From Symsagittifera roscoffensis (Eukaryota > Xenacoelomorpha > Acoela > Convolutidae): a DNA stretch of 64,000 bases. Of the stretch, positions 1-11,159 are shown in pieces. The translations under genes were made by a program, and so were the position numbers. Positions within the stretch are counted from its first letter, which is position 1. Every line of letters starts with the position of its first letter. The notes beneath the pieces were generated by a model. It had not been told where the DNA came from. It worked only from the letters and a program-made list of their open reading frames with translations, and did not search any database. The stretch is taken from the NCBI RefSeq assembly GCF_963678635.1, contig NC_087062.1, positions 34,447,651 to 34,511,650 on the forward strand, in the 5' to 3' direction.

Positions 1-894
1 GTCAACGTTTTAGACAGCTTTTTTCTGTTATTATCGTTTTTATGAAACTCAAGTGCGGGAAATTAAGGAGGCTTGTAAATTGATAATTTGGCTAGCTTAA
101 GTTAAATATGGCATAGATACGTCGAAAAAGTTTTGGCTCATAAATCGATCAAAAAAGATGTGACGCTTGAATCAAGGATTGGTTTAAATTTTGTTCCTAT
201 TTTTTTCATTGAGACCAATTTTCAAAAGACCATTTATTCCCGGGCATCGTTTAAATTTTAAAAACCTCGGATGGTCTTTTAATTTTCAGTTATAATTCAA
301 TTTTTTTAAGATTTTTTTTCCTATTCTCGCCAAATATGTGCTAGCTTGCCAAGTTGAAAACATTAAGCTAACAGTAAATTTTTGTGAGCTTTCGTATGTA
401 CGTGGGCTTCAAAACCTCAAGTGGTTTTTCCTCAATGCAACTTTCTGGTGCGAAGTTTTTCTTATAACTAAATTAATTTGATAAAAAAATGCGATATTTT
501 ATGTTGCCAAATGGCATTGAAATTGATATTTTAAGTTGCCATATATTGCATTGAAAATTCTACTTTTTTGGAAACCATACAAGAGTCGCGAACAAAACAA
601 ATCTCGGCTTGGCTGCGTGCTTTTGGGCGCAATAAGGCATCAGCCGCACGATCTTCGGTCTGGAAAAGCAAATTTATTGTTAAAAGGGTTGCAAATGACG
701 TAAACTGTTTGCCAATGCATTTCAATTCAATATGTGTGCAAAAATTTTAGGCTAAAATATAGTTTACGGTTACGACGAGCTATCCACAAGGAAAAGGACC
801 AATATATGAGCAGGTTCAGCTCATCGCGGAGAACCGCTGTTGTACACCTGTTTATTATATACATGCAGTTTTTTTGGTTATCTTTCTGGGCTGG

Positions 895-988
895 GCACCC
901 TTGAGCAACGAGCACGGATCATGATAGAACTCGAACATCTGACCTTTCGATTTAACGGCGGAGACGTAACAAATTCACCACCGTTCCC
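895..988 (-). repeat. Candidate tRNA-derived SINE-like repeat
   Basis: Read on the minus strand this ~95 bp unit has a tRNA-like order: a GGTGG...GTTACGTCTCCG stretch, then AAAGGTC, then GTTCGAGTTC, which resembles the pol III B-box. Diverged relatives are at 3013-3096 and 7992-8075 (plus strand), 30686-30769 (minus) and 37293-37387 (minus). Interspersed copies in both orientations argue for a mobile or tRNA-derived repeat rather than a functional tRNA. A clean A-box and a cloverleaf are not demonstrable by eye. Confidence 0.4.
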
Positions 989-1194
989 CTATGTAATTGT
1001 TGTGGCTAATGCTTATTTCCAAATCACAATTTCCATGTCTGTGCAAAGCCAAAGATTGTCCTGGTTAAGACATTTATGAGGACTACATTCAATTCTTTTA
1101 AACTTGCTATCACCATATTTTAGAGGGTCCTATAATTGACCAGTTAAAAGCAAGATAAAATACAGGGGTAAAATCCAAAAATAGTTTGTATTAC

Positions 1195-2134
1195 CTTGAC
1201 ATCGTCTGCTTCTATGAATTCGCTCCGGTTTTTATCAAAGCTGTGAAAGGCAACCTGAAACAACAAAAATTTTTCCAAATGAAATCAAAGTGCACATACG
1301 CTTCCTTTGAAATAGAGTAATTTTCTTCATCAAACCGAGAAACATAGGCAAACCCTGATTAGAAAATTATCGACGTTTTTGAGCTTTTTTGGAAAGGTCA
1401 GATGGCTTCGCAAAATACCTAATAGCACATCAAATTCAACTACAAGTTACTGGTGGTCTCGAAAAATAAATTGACTATCTTTGATCCTATCTCTAATGAA
1501 TTTAGACGGTCCTGACTTACCCTGAGTTCCTCCTCCTCGAAGTTTTGGTACTTGCGTTTCTTCATGATGTCCAGGAACTCCTCGAAACTGATGTCGCCTG
1601 ATCCATCCGTGTCCACCTCATCTATAATTTCAGCCAATTCCCTCCGACTGATATTCTGCACAAAGATAAATTCACAATTCAAAAGAGCTCTTAATCAGCT
1701 TGTGAAACTACCTCTCAAAAAACACTTTTGATCCCATTGACCGTCTTGTAATCATCAGATCTACTATAGATTTTTTTACTAAATGCGTAAAATTTTGCTA
1801 AAGTCTGTACTAAAACTTTTATAGAGTTTTTGCTAAATGCTAGATAGTGTGAAGTGTTTTCCGACGAGTTATGATGTCTGCTTGGGAACCCGAGATTTTA
1901 CTGTGTTTTATAAATGAATCAGTAATCGTCGGAACGAGATTAACAGCAAACAGCAGTTAAGTTTGAACTCACTGGATCTGCGATTCGGAGACACCTCTGC
2001 AGCTCATCTGCATCGACAGTCATACTTTCATCATCATCCGCAGACGTGAATATCTCGTAGAACTCGTTGATCTCCACCACCGAGAACTCATCGCAAACAA
2101 AGTTCAGAGGGTCAAACTTTTTGTTAGTTGTCAT
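1195..2134 (-). CDS. EF-hand (calmodulin/troponin C-like) gene, copy 1, exons 1-3
   Basis: Calcium-sensor type protein. Exon 1 is 1973-2134 (54 codons, starts MTTNKKFDP), exon 2 is 1521-1655 (45 codons) and exon 3 is 1195-1254 (20 codons). All introns are phase 0 with GT-AG ends (donors gtgagt, gtaagt, gtaata). The last exon, seen for copy 3 at 32366-32503, would lie left of position 1. EF1 loop (residues 33-44) and EF3 loop (106-117) lack the usual glycine at loop position 6 (Met and Glu instead), while EF2 (69-80, DTDGSGDISFEE) is canonical. Loop spacing of 36 and 37 residues equals that of calmodulin. Exon 1 is identical to the other copies, so this is a recent duplicate. Whether it is expressed cannot be seen. 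Confidence 0.8.
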
Positions 2135-2183
2135 ATTTATGATTTTTTATGATATGCTTTTGCAGATTTGCTCAATTTTTGTT

Positions 2184-2326
2184 ACTTAAAGTCAATGGCT
2201 TTTAAGTCAACGTTGTAACGAAGTTTAAATAAACTTTCGAATGAGACACCAGCTGTGCTGACTTCACACTCGAATGTTTATTTTAGCTTCGCTAGAACGC
2301 TGACTTATAAGCCATTGTTCTTAAGT
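2184..2326. repeat. 143-bp imperfect palindrome just upstream of EF-hand exon 1
   Basis: The two arms are inverted copies: the left arm begins ACTTAAA..CAATGGCTT.TAAGTCA and the right arm ends TGACTTATAAGCCATTG..CTTAAGT. Pairing continues inward through CGTT, CGAAG, AAATAAAC and TTCGA to a short centre. It lies about 50 bp upstream of the start codon of the EF-hand gene. It is kept at the same place in the other two copies (7194-7336 and 38585-38727). It could be a foldback MITE or a promoter/5'UTR structure; no target-site duplication is evident. Confidence 0.7.
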
Positions 2327-3012
2327 ATCAAAAATGCATGAGTAAATAAGTGCTATGAGAACATTTTTAAGAATGGAAATGCAAATTGATAGAAGCTTTG
2401 ACACCTACAACGTTAAAAGCATACGGAGCAGCACGGAGCACGGAGACGAAAAACCGAACAGAGCATTTTAATTGTCAGAAGATGGAAATACAGGATAAAA
2501 GAAAACAGCTCAAAATTTTAGTCAATTTGTAGGCAAAATAATTTTTCTAGCTTTAAAAATTGGGGCTGTAATTGTTTAAAGAGATGCGCTATGCTTTTTT
2601 GAACTGCTTGGATTGAAAGATACTTTTTACCTGCATATTCTTGCTTCAATATACGATAACTTCTCCTCTTTTTCCAAAATTAAAATTGCAAGACTGCTCT
2701 TATCAGGACAAAACCCTTCATGTTACGTCTTACCTTTAACCGGCTTCAAATATTTTTTGGTAAATGAAATATTGACAAAGTATGAATTTGAGGCTGATAA
2801 AATCAAAGTTCAAGTGTCCGGGAATCGATCCCCCAAATGAGAGAATATTCTTTTGGAAACTGGTCTGAATAAAAAGAGCTATGCGTTTATGTTCCTCATT
2901 TTCTTCAAAAATCGGAACAATAAATAAAAATTCCAAGTACAAATCATTAAGTTCCACGAAGTGAACTTTTTGCAAGAGAATTTAAACTTAACTCTCGGGC
3001 TTTCCTTGCAAA

Positions 3013-3096
3013 GGAAGGGAGCGGTGGGGAAGTAGTTACGTCTCCGGCTCTCTATCGAAAATTCGGATGCTCCATGCTCGTCGTTGCTTGAGGGTG
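3013..3096 (+). repeat. SINE-like repeat, diverged plus-strand copy
   Basis: It shares GAGCGGTGGGGAA..GTTACGTCTCCG and a final CGTCGTTGCTTGAGGGTG with the minus-strand unit at 895-988. Its duplicate in the second tandem unit is at 7992-8075. Confidence 0.35.
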
Positions 3097-3147
3097 ATTG
3101 GCTAGAAAAACTTTCGGACACTCGCCCGGGTTGACAAATAAGGTTTA

Positions 3148-3893
3148 TCATACATTTTCATACTACGAAAACAATCTGAATCATATAGTTTTATACTATT
3201 TCATAGGAGAAAAAACATAGTATGAAAAAAGTAGAAAAAAAGCATTTTTCTCATGCAATGAAGTTTTATAATAAGCATTTTTTTCTTCATTTTTTTGCCA
3301 TACTTTTAAATGGAAATTCTATGAAAATAGCGTACTTAAACCTTTTATAGCAGGTAGTTGTATGATAAGCATTTTTTTATACTAAGAAGTTGTTTGCAAG
3401 CATTTTTCTATTTAAAAAACATTAAAAAAATGTAGTGACTTTTGTTCTGAAATTTTGTAGTTTATCCAAAACGCACAATCTAAGGGTTTTTATGAAGTTT
3501 CCTGAATGTAAGCGGCAGTTATCACGCAGATAAACTGCTTGTGGTGATTCATTTCACACATAGTTAAAACGTATCTATTTGTATATAGCTAGAAAGTTTC
3601 TACAGGAGCGAGTTTGCACTTAAAAAAACGAAAAATAAATTTTTCCTCAATTTTTTTTATTGAAAAATTGGATATATAATTTTTTTTGTATGAAAATTGT
3701 ACGAAAAAAAAAATTTTGATCAAGAAAAAATTTTGTTGCCAAAAGTGCTGTCATGTAGCAAAAACTGCCACAATTATGCTTTATTTGAGTTTTAAAGCAA
3801 TATACGAGAATTTTTGAAGAAAAAGATTTCCAATGAAAAAATGCTTTTCATACACTGATTATTTTCATAGACTCCATATATGAAATTGTATGA
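3148..3893. repeat. Possible non-autonomous DNA transposon (weak)
   Basis: The ends TCATACATTTTCATA (3148) and TATGAAATTGTATGA (to 3893) are near-inverted, 13 of 15 matching. The interior is AT-rich with repeated 'aagcattttt' and 'atagtatgaaaa' motifs and no open frame. No convincing target-site duplication is seen, so this is tentative. The tandem unit 2 equivalent is about 8128-8873. Confidence 0.22.
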
Positions 3894-3958
3894 GAGGCAT
3901 GTTTCTGGTATGGACGTCAACCTGGGTGGTCGTTCTGACACACAAGATTCCTTGCAAG

Positions 3959-4018
3959 AATTCCACATGAGATTCCACACGAGATTCCTCACGAGATTCC
4001 TCACGAGATTCCTCGCAA
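3959..4018. repeat. 12-bp minisatellite, about five copies
   Basis: Tandem units of the type ATTCCTCACGAG / ATTCCACACGAG repeat about five times. The same array is present at 8939-8998 in tandem unit 2. Confidence 0.75.
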
Positions 4019-4223
4019 TTATTTTGCTAAAACTGTGAAATTTAACAATGAATATCACAAGATTTGACTTACTACTGATGCCTAATTTTTTATACACCTA
4101 GGATTTTACAACAAAAAAGCATATTTGAACGATTTGCTTAGTAGGTTATTTTTTCCCCAAACCGTGTGTTTTGCACTGGTAATAAACTGGTTATTTTTCC
4201 AATAACCTTGCTAAATTTCATAT

Positions 4224-4571
4224 TGAGCTTAAGCCAGAGGTAGCTTCCTCATAGAGTATTTTCAGATGAGGTACACCGTCTGTTTGTCACGCTAACTTAT
4301 TGCAACTTCTTAGTCTAATACCAATCCTAATCTTACTCTTATATCTCCTAGTCTCAATAGATCTATTGTATACTGATATTTGCGGGTTAGGTTCAGGGAA
4401 CTTGTCCAAAGGAGAACAACTGTCTTCTACGATTTATTCAAATTGTTCTGGTGCTGAAACTACAAGTAGTTTCAGCCTTACAAATAATTGTTGGTTAGTT
4501 AGTAATTTTTTATACGGATAGTTTTATCAATAATATAATTGGTTAGAAATACTAGTTTAGAACTGGTTCCA
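4224..4571. mobile_element. Solo LTR, diverged subfamily of element A's LTR
   Basis: It starts TGAGCTTAAG and ends CTGGTTCCA. It aligns along its length with the 405-410 bp family-A LTR, sharing blocks such as 'gtacaccgtctg', 'cctaatcttactcttatatc', 'tagatct' and 'ttggttagttag'. It is shorter (348 bp) and clearly older or from another subfamily. Flanks are ATAT on the left and ATAG on the right, possibly a decayed 4-bp target-site duplication. The palindrome at 4453-4476 carries a compensated base pair relative to the main subfamily. No internal retroelement sequence adjoins it. Confidence 0.75.
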
Positions 4572-5772
4572 ATAGGCCGAAAAGTTTAGTCAAACAAATT
4601 TCAGACCTTTTCAAATTTTTTTTTGAAAACCATTGAAGCTCATCAAAACCTGCTGGAAAAAAGCCAAAAACTACTTCTAATTAATGGAAAAAGGCGAAAC
4701 TTACAATTTTAAAAATGGATATATTTGAACAAAATCGTTTGCTCAAATACATAAAAATCAGTAAGTCGTAATTTAACAAGTTAGAGTTTAAATGTACTAG
4801 TTTTTTTTGGCGCACGTGAACACTTTTTGGACCAACTCTTTTTGTCGACAAAGTCGTGAAATCTGTTTTACAATGCGTTAGCGAGACATTTAAAAACATT
4901 TTTAAAAATTTCAAAACCGTATTTTATATCTTTTTTTGTTCAAAAAACGGATTGAATAGATCTGAACTTATCCTGATACAAACAATAAAAACACAGGTTT
5001 CATTTGTTTTGCATTAAACGAGAGGTAGTGCATCTTTGACAAAAAGGTAACGCGTCGTAAGTAAATGTGTAATGGAGAAATACGAATCAGCCACAACAGA
5101 GAAGTGTAGAAAAATACTCTGTTTTGAAACATCAAAATATGTGATGCTTAACTACACTATTATTAAAAACAAACATTTTTTTTATTTTGGCTAATAATCA
5201 GTGATATTGCCTAGCCTTTGGTTTTTTTAGTTTAACTACAGCTAAGGTTTTTTTAGGGTGTTTGTTGCAAGCCTGCATCATGATGAAAGTCCTTGGTGGT
5301 TAGTAATGTATATGCCATAGTTGAGCTCGAAATGGCAGTAAGCTTTTCACAAAAATTCATTAAAAGACCACAGATAAAGAACTCAATTACCAGTTTTTCA
5401 CCTCCTAGTCTTGGTTAGTTTTAAAAAAATACATGGGGAAAAATCGATTATCAAAATTGTGATTATCATAAAATTCGATTATTTGATAAATTTTTTGTAT
5501 GATCAGCAACAATTTGTTAAAATCTTCTGCAAACAAAATTAAGAATTCTGTAACAAATTTAAATACCAGTTGACAAGTTTTCTGCAGCGCATAAACTGAA
5601 ATAAAAAATTTAAACGAAGAATTCAAATCATAATAAAATGATTTTTATACAAAATGAGATAGAGATTGCATGAAGCAAACAAGTTCAAAAAGAACTCCAA
5701 GAGAACTCAACTCTCTTATATAACCTCTCAAAAGCACTTCAAAAGAAAAAAGAAACTTTTCAAAATGCTTTT
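4572..5772. other. Intergenic DNA without recognisable genes
   Basis: AT-rich stretch in tandem unit 1, matched by 9552-10754 in unit 2. Short frames on the minus strand are preserved in the two copies only because the duplication is recent. I see no splice-bounded exon, RNA gene or transposon signature. Confidence 0.5.
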
Positions 5773-6478
5773 TGAGTTAAGTTTGAGGTGTAACTCATAG
5801 AGTAATTTCGGATAGGGTACACCGTCTGCTCGTCACGCTATCTTATTTTCGGCTGGATAGATGCAACTTCTTAAACTAATACCGATCCTAATCTTACTCT
5901 TATATCTTCTAGTCTCAGGGTGTTTAACTAGTCTCTGCTAGGCTCACTAGATCTAGAGTATACTGGCTTATTGCGATTGCTAAAGTTCTCTTGGAGAGGT
6001 AACTAATTTCTAAGTTAAATTCAAATTTCTCTGGTGCTGAAATTACAAGTAATTTCAGCACTTACAAATAAGTCGGTTGTTAGTTAGATGGATCGTGATT
6101 GGTTAATATTAAATATTTTATAGAGATAAAATATCCGATTTATAATCAATATTAAATATAGTTCATATCTGGTTCCGCCCATCCGGGGTTTACAGAGTTT
6201 TTAATCTTAGATCTTCTATCTGTAATGAAGGATGGATGTTGGTCGTTGTTTATTTGGCGAGCATCAATTCGTGTTTTGTTCTTGGAGAAGAAAGCTCCAG
6301 GAAGTTGGAGTCGTCGATTTGAAGTTGTTAGTTTTCGTTTGGCAAAGACTATGACTGCCAACGAAATCAATCTGATTTCAAGATGGTTTGCTATGATCGT
6401 CTGTTCTTGATTGGTTGTGGAAAACTGTATTTCAATCTAGTTTGGGAATGGCGTGAAGATCGTGTTTGGAGGGGATGC
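5773..6478 (-). mobile_element. Truncated 3' end of element A (3' LTR plus ~0.3 kb interior)
   Basis: The family-A LTR occupies 5773-6177 (405 bp, TGAGTTAAG...CTGGTTCCG), with TTTT to its left as at the full element. It is followed by about 300 bp equal to 11160-11458. This is the copy of A's 3' end carried along by the tandem duplication, not an independent insertion. It differs from the LTR at 10755-11159 at about 11 positions, far fewer than the two LTRs of A differ from each other. Confidence 0.85.
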
Positions 6479-6539
6479 TGGAAAATAAATTGACTATCTT
6501 TGATCCTATCTCTTATGAATTTAGACGGTCCTGACTTAC

Positions 6540-7144
6540 CCTGAGTTCCTCCTCCTCGAAGTTTTGGTACTTGCGTTTTTTCATGATGTCCAGGAACTCC
6601 TCGAAACTGATGTCGCCTGATCCATCCGTGTCCACCTCATCTATAATTTCAGCCAATTCCCTCCGACTGATATTCTGCACAAAGATAAATTCACAATTTA
6701 AGAGAGCTCTTAATCAGCTTGTGAAACTACCTCTCAAAAAAACACTTTTGTTCCCATTGACCGTCTTGTAATCATCAGATCTACTATAGATTTTTTTACT
6801 AAATGCGCAAAATTTTGCTAAAGTCTGTACTAAAACTTTTATAGAGTTTTTGCTTAATGCTAGATAATGTGAAGTGCTTTCCGACGAGTTATGATGTCTG
6901 CTTGGGAGCCCGATATTTTACTAATGAATCAGTAATCGTCGGAACGAGATTAATAGCAAACAGCAGTTAAGTTTGAACTCACTGGATCTGCGATTCGGAG
7001 ACACCTCTGCAGCTCATCTGCATCGACAGTCATACTTTCATCATCATCCGCAGACGTGAATATCTCGTAGAACTCGTTGATCTCCACCACCGAGAACTCA
7101 TCGCAAACAAAGTTCAGAGGGTCAAACTTTTTGTTAGTTGTCAT
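6540..7144 (-). pseudogene. EF-hand gene, copy 2, exons 1-2 only
   Basis: Exon 1 is 6983-7144 and exon 2 is 6540-6674, with intact phase-0 splice signals. The one coding change I noticed relative to copy 1 is synonymous (AAA for AAG in the Met-Lys-Lys run). Exon 3 is missing because the duplication break lies just beyond exon 2. The next downstream sequence is the truncated element A, followed by copy 1. A transcript starting here could at best splice into the exons of copy 1, giving a duplicated N-terminal EF pair. It would otherwise encode only the N-terminal two EF-hands. Confidence 0.75.
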
Positions 7145-7193
7145 ACTTATGATTTTTTATGATATGTTTTTGCAGATTTGCTCAATTTTTGTT

Positions 7194-7336
7194 ACTCGAA
7201 GCCAATGGCTTTTAAGTCAGCGTTGTAACGAAGTTTGAATAAACTTTCGAATGAGACACCAGCTGTGCTGACTTCACACTCGAATGTTTATTTTAGCTTC
7301 GTTAGAACGCTGACTTATAAGCCATTGTTCTTAAGT
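7194..7336. repeat. Upstream palindrome, copy 2
   Basis: Same foldback as 2184-2326, about 50 bp upstream of the copy 2 start codon. Arms show a few substitutions (for example ACTCGAA instead of ACTTAAA at the outer end). Confidence 0.65.
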
Positions 7337-9203
7337 ATCAAAAATGCATGAGTAAATAAGTGCTATGAAAACATTTTTAAGAATGGAAATGCAAATTGAT
7401 AGAAGCTTAATTGACACCTACAACGTTAAAAGCATACACGGAGCAGCACGGAGCACGGAGACGAAAAAGCGAACAGAACATTTTAATCGTCAGAAGATGG
7501 AAATACACGATAAAAGAAAAACAGCTCAAAATTTTAGTCAATTTGTAGGCAAAACAATTTTTCTAGCCTTAAAAATTGGGGCTGTAATTGTTTAAAGAGA
7601 TGCGCTATGCTTTTTTGAACTGCTTGGATTGAAAGGTACTTTTTACCTGCATATTCTTGCTTCAATATACGATAACTTCTCCTCTTTTTCCAAAATTAAA
7701 ATTGCAAGACTGCTCTTATCAGGACAAAACCCTTCATGTTATGTCTTACCTTTAACCGGCTTCAAATATTTTTTGGTAAATGAGATATTGACAAAATATG
7801 AACTTGAGGTGAATGAGAGAATATTCTTTTGGAAACTGGTCTGATTAAAAAGAGCCATGCGTTTATGTTCTTCCTCATTTTCTTCAAAAATCGGAACAAT
7901 AAATAAAAATTCCAAGTACAAATCATTAAGTTCCACGAAGTGAACTTTTTGCAAGAGAATTTAAACCTAACTATCGGGCTTTCCTTGCAAAGGAAGGGAG
8001 CGGTGGGGAATTAGTTACGTCTCCGGCTCTCTATTGAAAATTCGGATGCTCCATGCTTGTCGTTGCTTGAGGGTGATTGGCTAGAAAAACTTTCGGACAC
8101 TCGCCCGGGTTGACAAATAAGGTTTATCATACATTTTCATACTACGAAAACAATCTGAATCATATAGTTTTATACTATTTCATAGGAGAAAAAACATAGT
8201 ATGAAAAAAGTAGAAAAAAAGCATTTTTCTCATGCAATGAAGTTTTATAATAAGCATTTTTTTTCTTCATTTTTTTGCCATACTTTTAAATGGAAGTTCT
8301 ATGAAAATAGCGTACTTAAACATTTTATAGCAGGAAGTTGTATGATAAGCATTTTTTTATACTAAGAAGTTGCTTGCAAGCATTTTTCTATTTGAAAAAC
8401 ATTAAAAAAATGTAGTGACTTTTGTTCTGAAATTTTGTAGTTTATCCAAAACGCACAATCTAAGGGTTTTTATGAAGTTTCCTGAATGTAAGCGGCAGTT
8501 ATCACGCAGATAACCTGCTTGTGGTGATTCATTTCACACATAGTTAAAACGTATCTATTTGTATATAGCTAGAAAGTTTCTACAGGAGCGAGTTTGCACT
8601 TAAAAAAACGAAAAATAAATTTTTCCTCAATTTTTTTTATTGAAAAATTGGATAAATAATTTTTTTTGTATGAAAATTGTACGAAAAAAAAAATTTTGAT
8701 CAAGAAAAAATTTTGTTGCCAAAAGTGCTGTCATGTAGCAAAAACTGCCACAATTATGCTTTATTTGAGTTTTAAAGCAATATACGAGAATTTTTGAAGA
8801 AAAAGATTTCCAATGAAAAAATGCTTTTCATACACTGATTATTTTCATAGACTCCATATATGAAATTGTATGAGAGGCATGTTTCTGGTATGGACGTCAA
8901 CCTGGGTGGTCGTTCTGACACACAAGATTCCTTGCAAGAATTCCACATGAGATTCCACACGAGATTCCTCACGAGATTCCTCACGAGATTCCTCGCAATT
9001 ATTTTGCTAAAACTGTGAAATTTAACAATGAATATCACAAGATTTGACTTACTACTGATGCCTAATTTTTTATACATCTAGGATTTTACAACAAAAAAGC
9101 ATATTTGAACGATTTGCTTAGTAGGTTATTTTTTCCCCAAACCGTGTGTTTTGCACTGGTAATAAACTGGTTATTTTTCCAATAACCTTGCTAAATTTCA
9201 TAT

Positions 9204-9551
9204 TGAGCTTAAGCCAGAGGTAGCTTCCTCATAGAGTATTTTCAGATGAGGTACACCGTCTGTTTGTCACGCTAACTTATTGCAACTTCTTAGTCTAATA
9301 CCAATCCTAATCTTACTCTTATATCTCCTAGTCTCAATAGATCTATTGTATACTGATATTTGCGGTTTAGGTTCAGAGAACTTGACCAAAGGAGAACAAC
9401 TGTCTTCTACGATTTATTCAAATTGTTCTGGTGCTGAAACTACAAGTAGTTTCAGCCTTACAAATAATTGTTGGTTAGTTAGTAATTTTTTATACGGATA
9501 GTTTTATCAATAATATAATTGGTTAGAAATACTAGTTTAGAACTGGTTCCA
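9204..9551. mobile_element. Solo LTR, diverged subfamily, duplicate copy
   Basis: Tandem-duplicated twin of the solo LTR at 4224-4571, 348 bp, differing at only a few positions. The palindrome at 9433-9456 has the same C-G pair as its twin. Confidence 0.75.
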
Positions 9552-10754
9552 ATAGGCCGAAAAGTTTAGTCAAACAAATTTCAGACCTTTTCAAATTTTT
9601 TTTTTGAAAACCATTGAAGCTCATCAAAACCTGCTGAAAAAAAAGCCAAAAATTACTTCTAATTAATGGAAAAAGGCGAAACTTACAATTTTAAAAATGG
9701 ATATATTTGAACAAAATCGTTTGCTCAAATACATAAAAATCAGTAAGTCGTAATTTAACAAGTTAGAGTTTAAATGTACTAGTTTTTTTTGGCGCACGTG
9801 AACACTTTTTGGACCAACTCTTTTTGTCGACAAAGTCGTGAAATCTGTTTTACAATGCGTTAGCGAGACATTTAAAAACATTTTTAAAAATTTCAAAACC
9901 GTATTTTATATCTTTTTTTGTTCAAAAAACGGATTGAATAGATCTGAATTTATCCTGATACAAACAATAAAAACACAGGTTTCATTTGTTTTGCATTAAA
10001 CGAGAGGTAGTGCATCTTTGACAAAAAGGTAACGCGTCGTAAGTAAATGTGTAATGGAGAAATACGAATCAGCCACAACAGAGAAGTGTAGAAAAATACT
10101 CTGTTTTGAAACATCAAAATATGTGATGCTTAACTACACTATTATTAAAAACAAACATTTTTTTTATTTTGGCTAATAATCAGTGATATTGCCTAGCCTT
10201 TGGTTTTTTTAGTTTAACTACAGCTAAGGTTTTTTTAGGGTGTTTGTTGCAAGCCTGCATCATGATGAAAGTCCTTGGTGGTTAGTAATGTATATGCCAT
10301 AGTTGAGCTCGAAATGGCAGTAAGCTTTTCACAAAAATTCATTAAAAGACCACAGATAAAGAACTCAATAACCAGTTTTTCACCTCCTAGTCTTGGTTAG
10401 TTTTAAAAAAATACATGGGGAAAAATCGATTATCAAAATTGTGATTATCATAAAATTCGATTATTTGATAAATTTTTTGTATGATCAGCAACAATTTGTT
10501 AAAAACTTCTGCAAACAAAATTAAGAATTCTGTAACAAATTTAAATACCAGTTGACAAGTTTTCTGCAGCGCATAAACTGAAATAAAAAATTTAAACGAA
10601 GAATTCAAATCATAATAAAATGATTTTTATACAAAATGAGATAGAGATTGCATGAAGCAAACAAGTTCAAAAAGAACTCTAAGAGAACTCAACTCTCTTA
10701 TATAACCTCTCAAAAGCACTTCAAAAGAAAAAAGAAACTTTTCAAAATGCTTTT

Positions 10755-11159
10755 TGAGTTAAGTTTGAGGTGTAACTCATAGAGTAATTTCGGATAGGGT
10801 ACACCGTCTGCTCGTCACGCTATCTTATTTTCGGCTGGATAGATGCAACTTCTTAAACTAATACCAATCCTAATCTTACTCTTATATCTTCTAGTCTCAG
10901 GGTGTTTAACTAGTCTCTGCTAGGCTCACTAGATCTAGAGTATACTGGCTTATTGCGATTGCCAAAGTTCTCTTGGAGAGGTAACTAATTTTTAAGTTAA
11001 ATTCAAATCTCTCTGGTGCCGAAATTACAAGTAATTGCAGCACTTACAAATAAGTCGGTTGTTAGTTAGATAGATCGGGATTGGTTAATATTAAATATTT
11101 TATAGAGATAAAATATCCGATTTATAATCAATATTACATATAGTTCATTTCTGGTTCCG
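10755..11159 (-). repeat. Element A 3' LTR
   Basis: 405 bp. On the plus strand it begins TGAGTTAAG and ends CTGGTTCCG, where the 5' LTR and the solo copy at 44415-44824 have CTGGTTCCA; the terminal base appears mutated. The 24-bp palindrome near its middle has decayed here (GCCGAAATTAC / GTAATTGCAGC). Confidence 0.85.

Larger units (their letters stand above)
1..2785. repeat. Segmental duplicate of the EF-hand locus (partner 35732-39186)
   Basis: Nearly the whole stretch reappears in the same orientation at 35732-39186. The same landmarks occur in the same order: the opening 'gtcaacgttttagacagc', EF-hand exons 3, 2 and 1, and the palindrome upstream of exon 1. The copy here lacks about 0.65 kb present at roughly 36000-36650, where the sequence jumps from a partial 0.9 kb repeat unit to the shared 'aaaccgcggatgg'-type sequence. 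Similarity to the partner stops near 2785, exactly where element B begins in the other copy. Confidence 0.85.
1463..6478. repeat. Tandem duplication, unit 1 (~5.0 kb)
   Basis: Unit 1 matches unit 2 (6482-11458) over its whole length, in the same orientation, with small indels and scattered substitutions. It runs from the intron side of EF-hand exon 2, through exon 1, the upstream palindrome, a solo LTR and a family-A LTR, to 0.3 kb inside element A. The junction between units is 'ggggatgctggaaaataaattgac'-like, around 6478-6482. In unit 2 the same 'ggggatgc' continues instead into the interior of element A. That places the duplication after the insertion of A. Confidence 0.9.

Noticed and set aside
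895-988. A functional tRNA gene
   Set aside because: No complete acceptor stem or anticodon loop can be drawn, and the unit is repeated in diverged form in both orientations.
2613-2840. Plus-strand ORF of 75 codons, repeated at 7629-7844
   Set aside because: Preserved only because the region is duplicated; copies differ by frame-changing indels and there is no splice or start context.
5773-6177. The ~400 bp interspersed repeat as a MITE
   Set aside because: Its TG..CA ends, exact placement next to a primer-binding site at 29054, pairing with a second copy across an 18.7 kb element and 4-bp target duplications show that it is an LTR.
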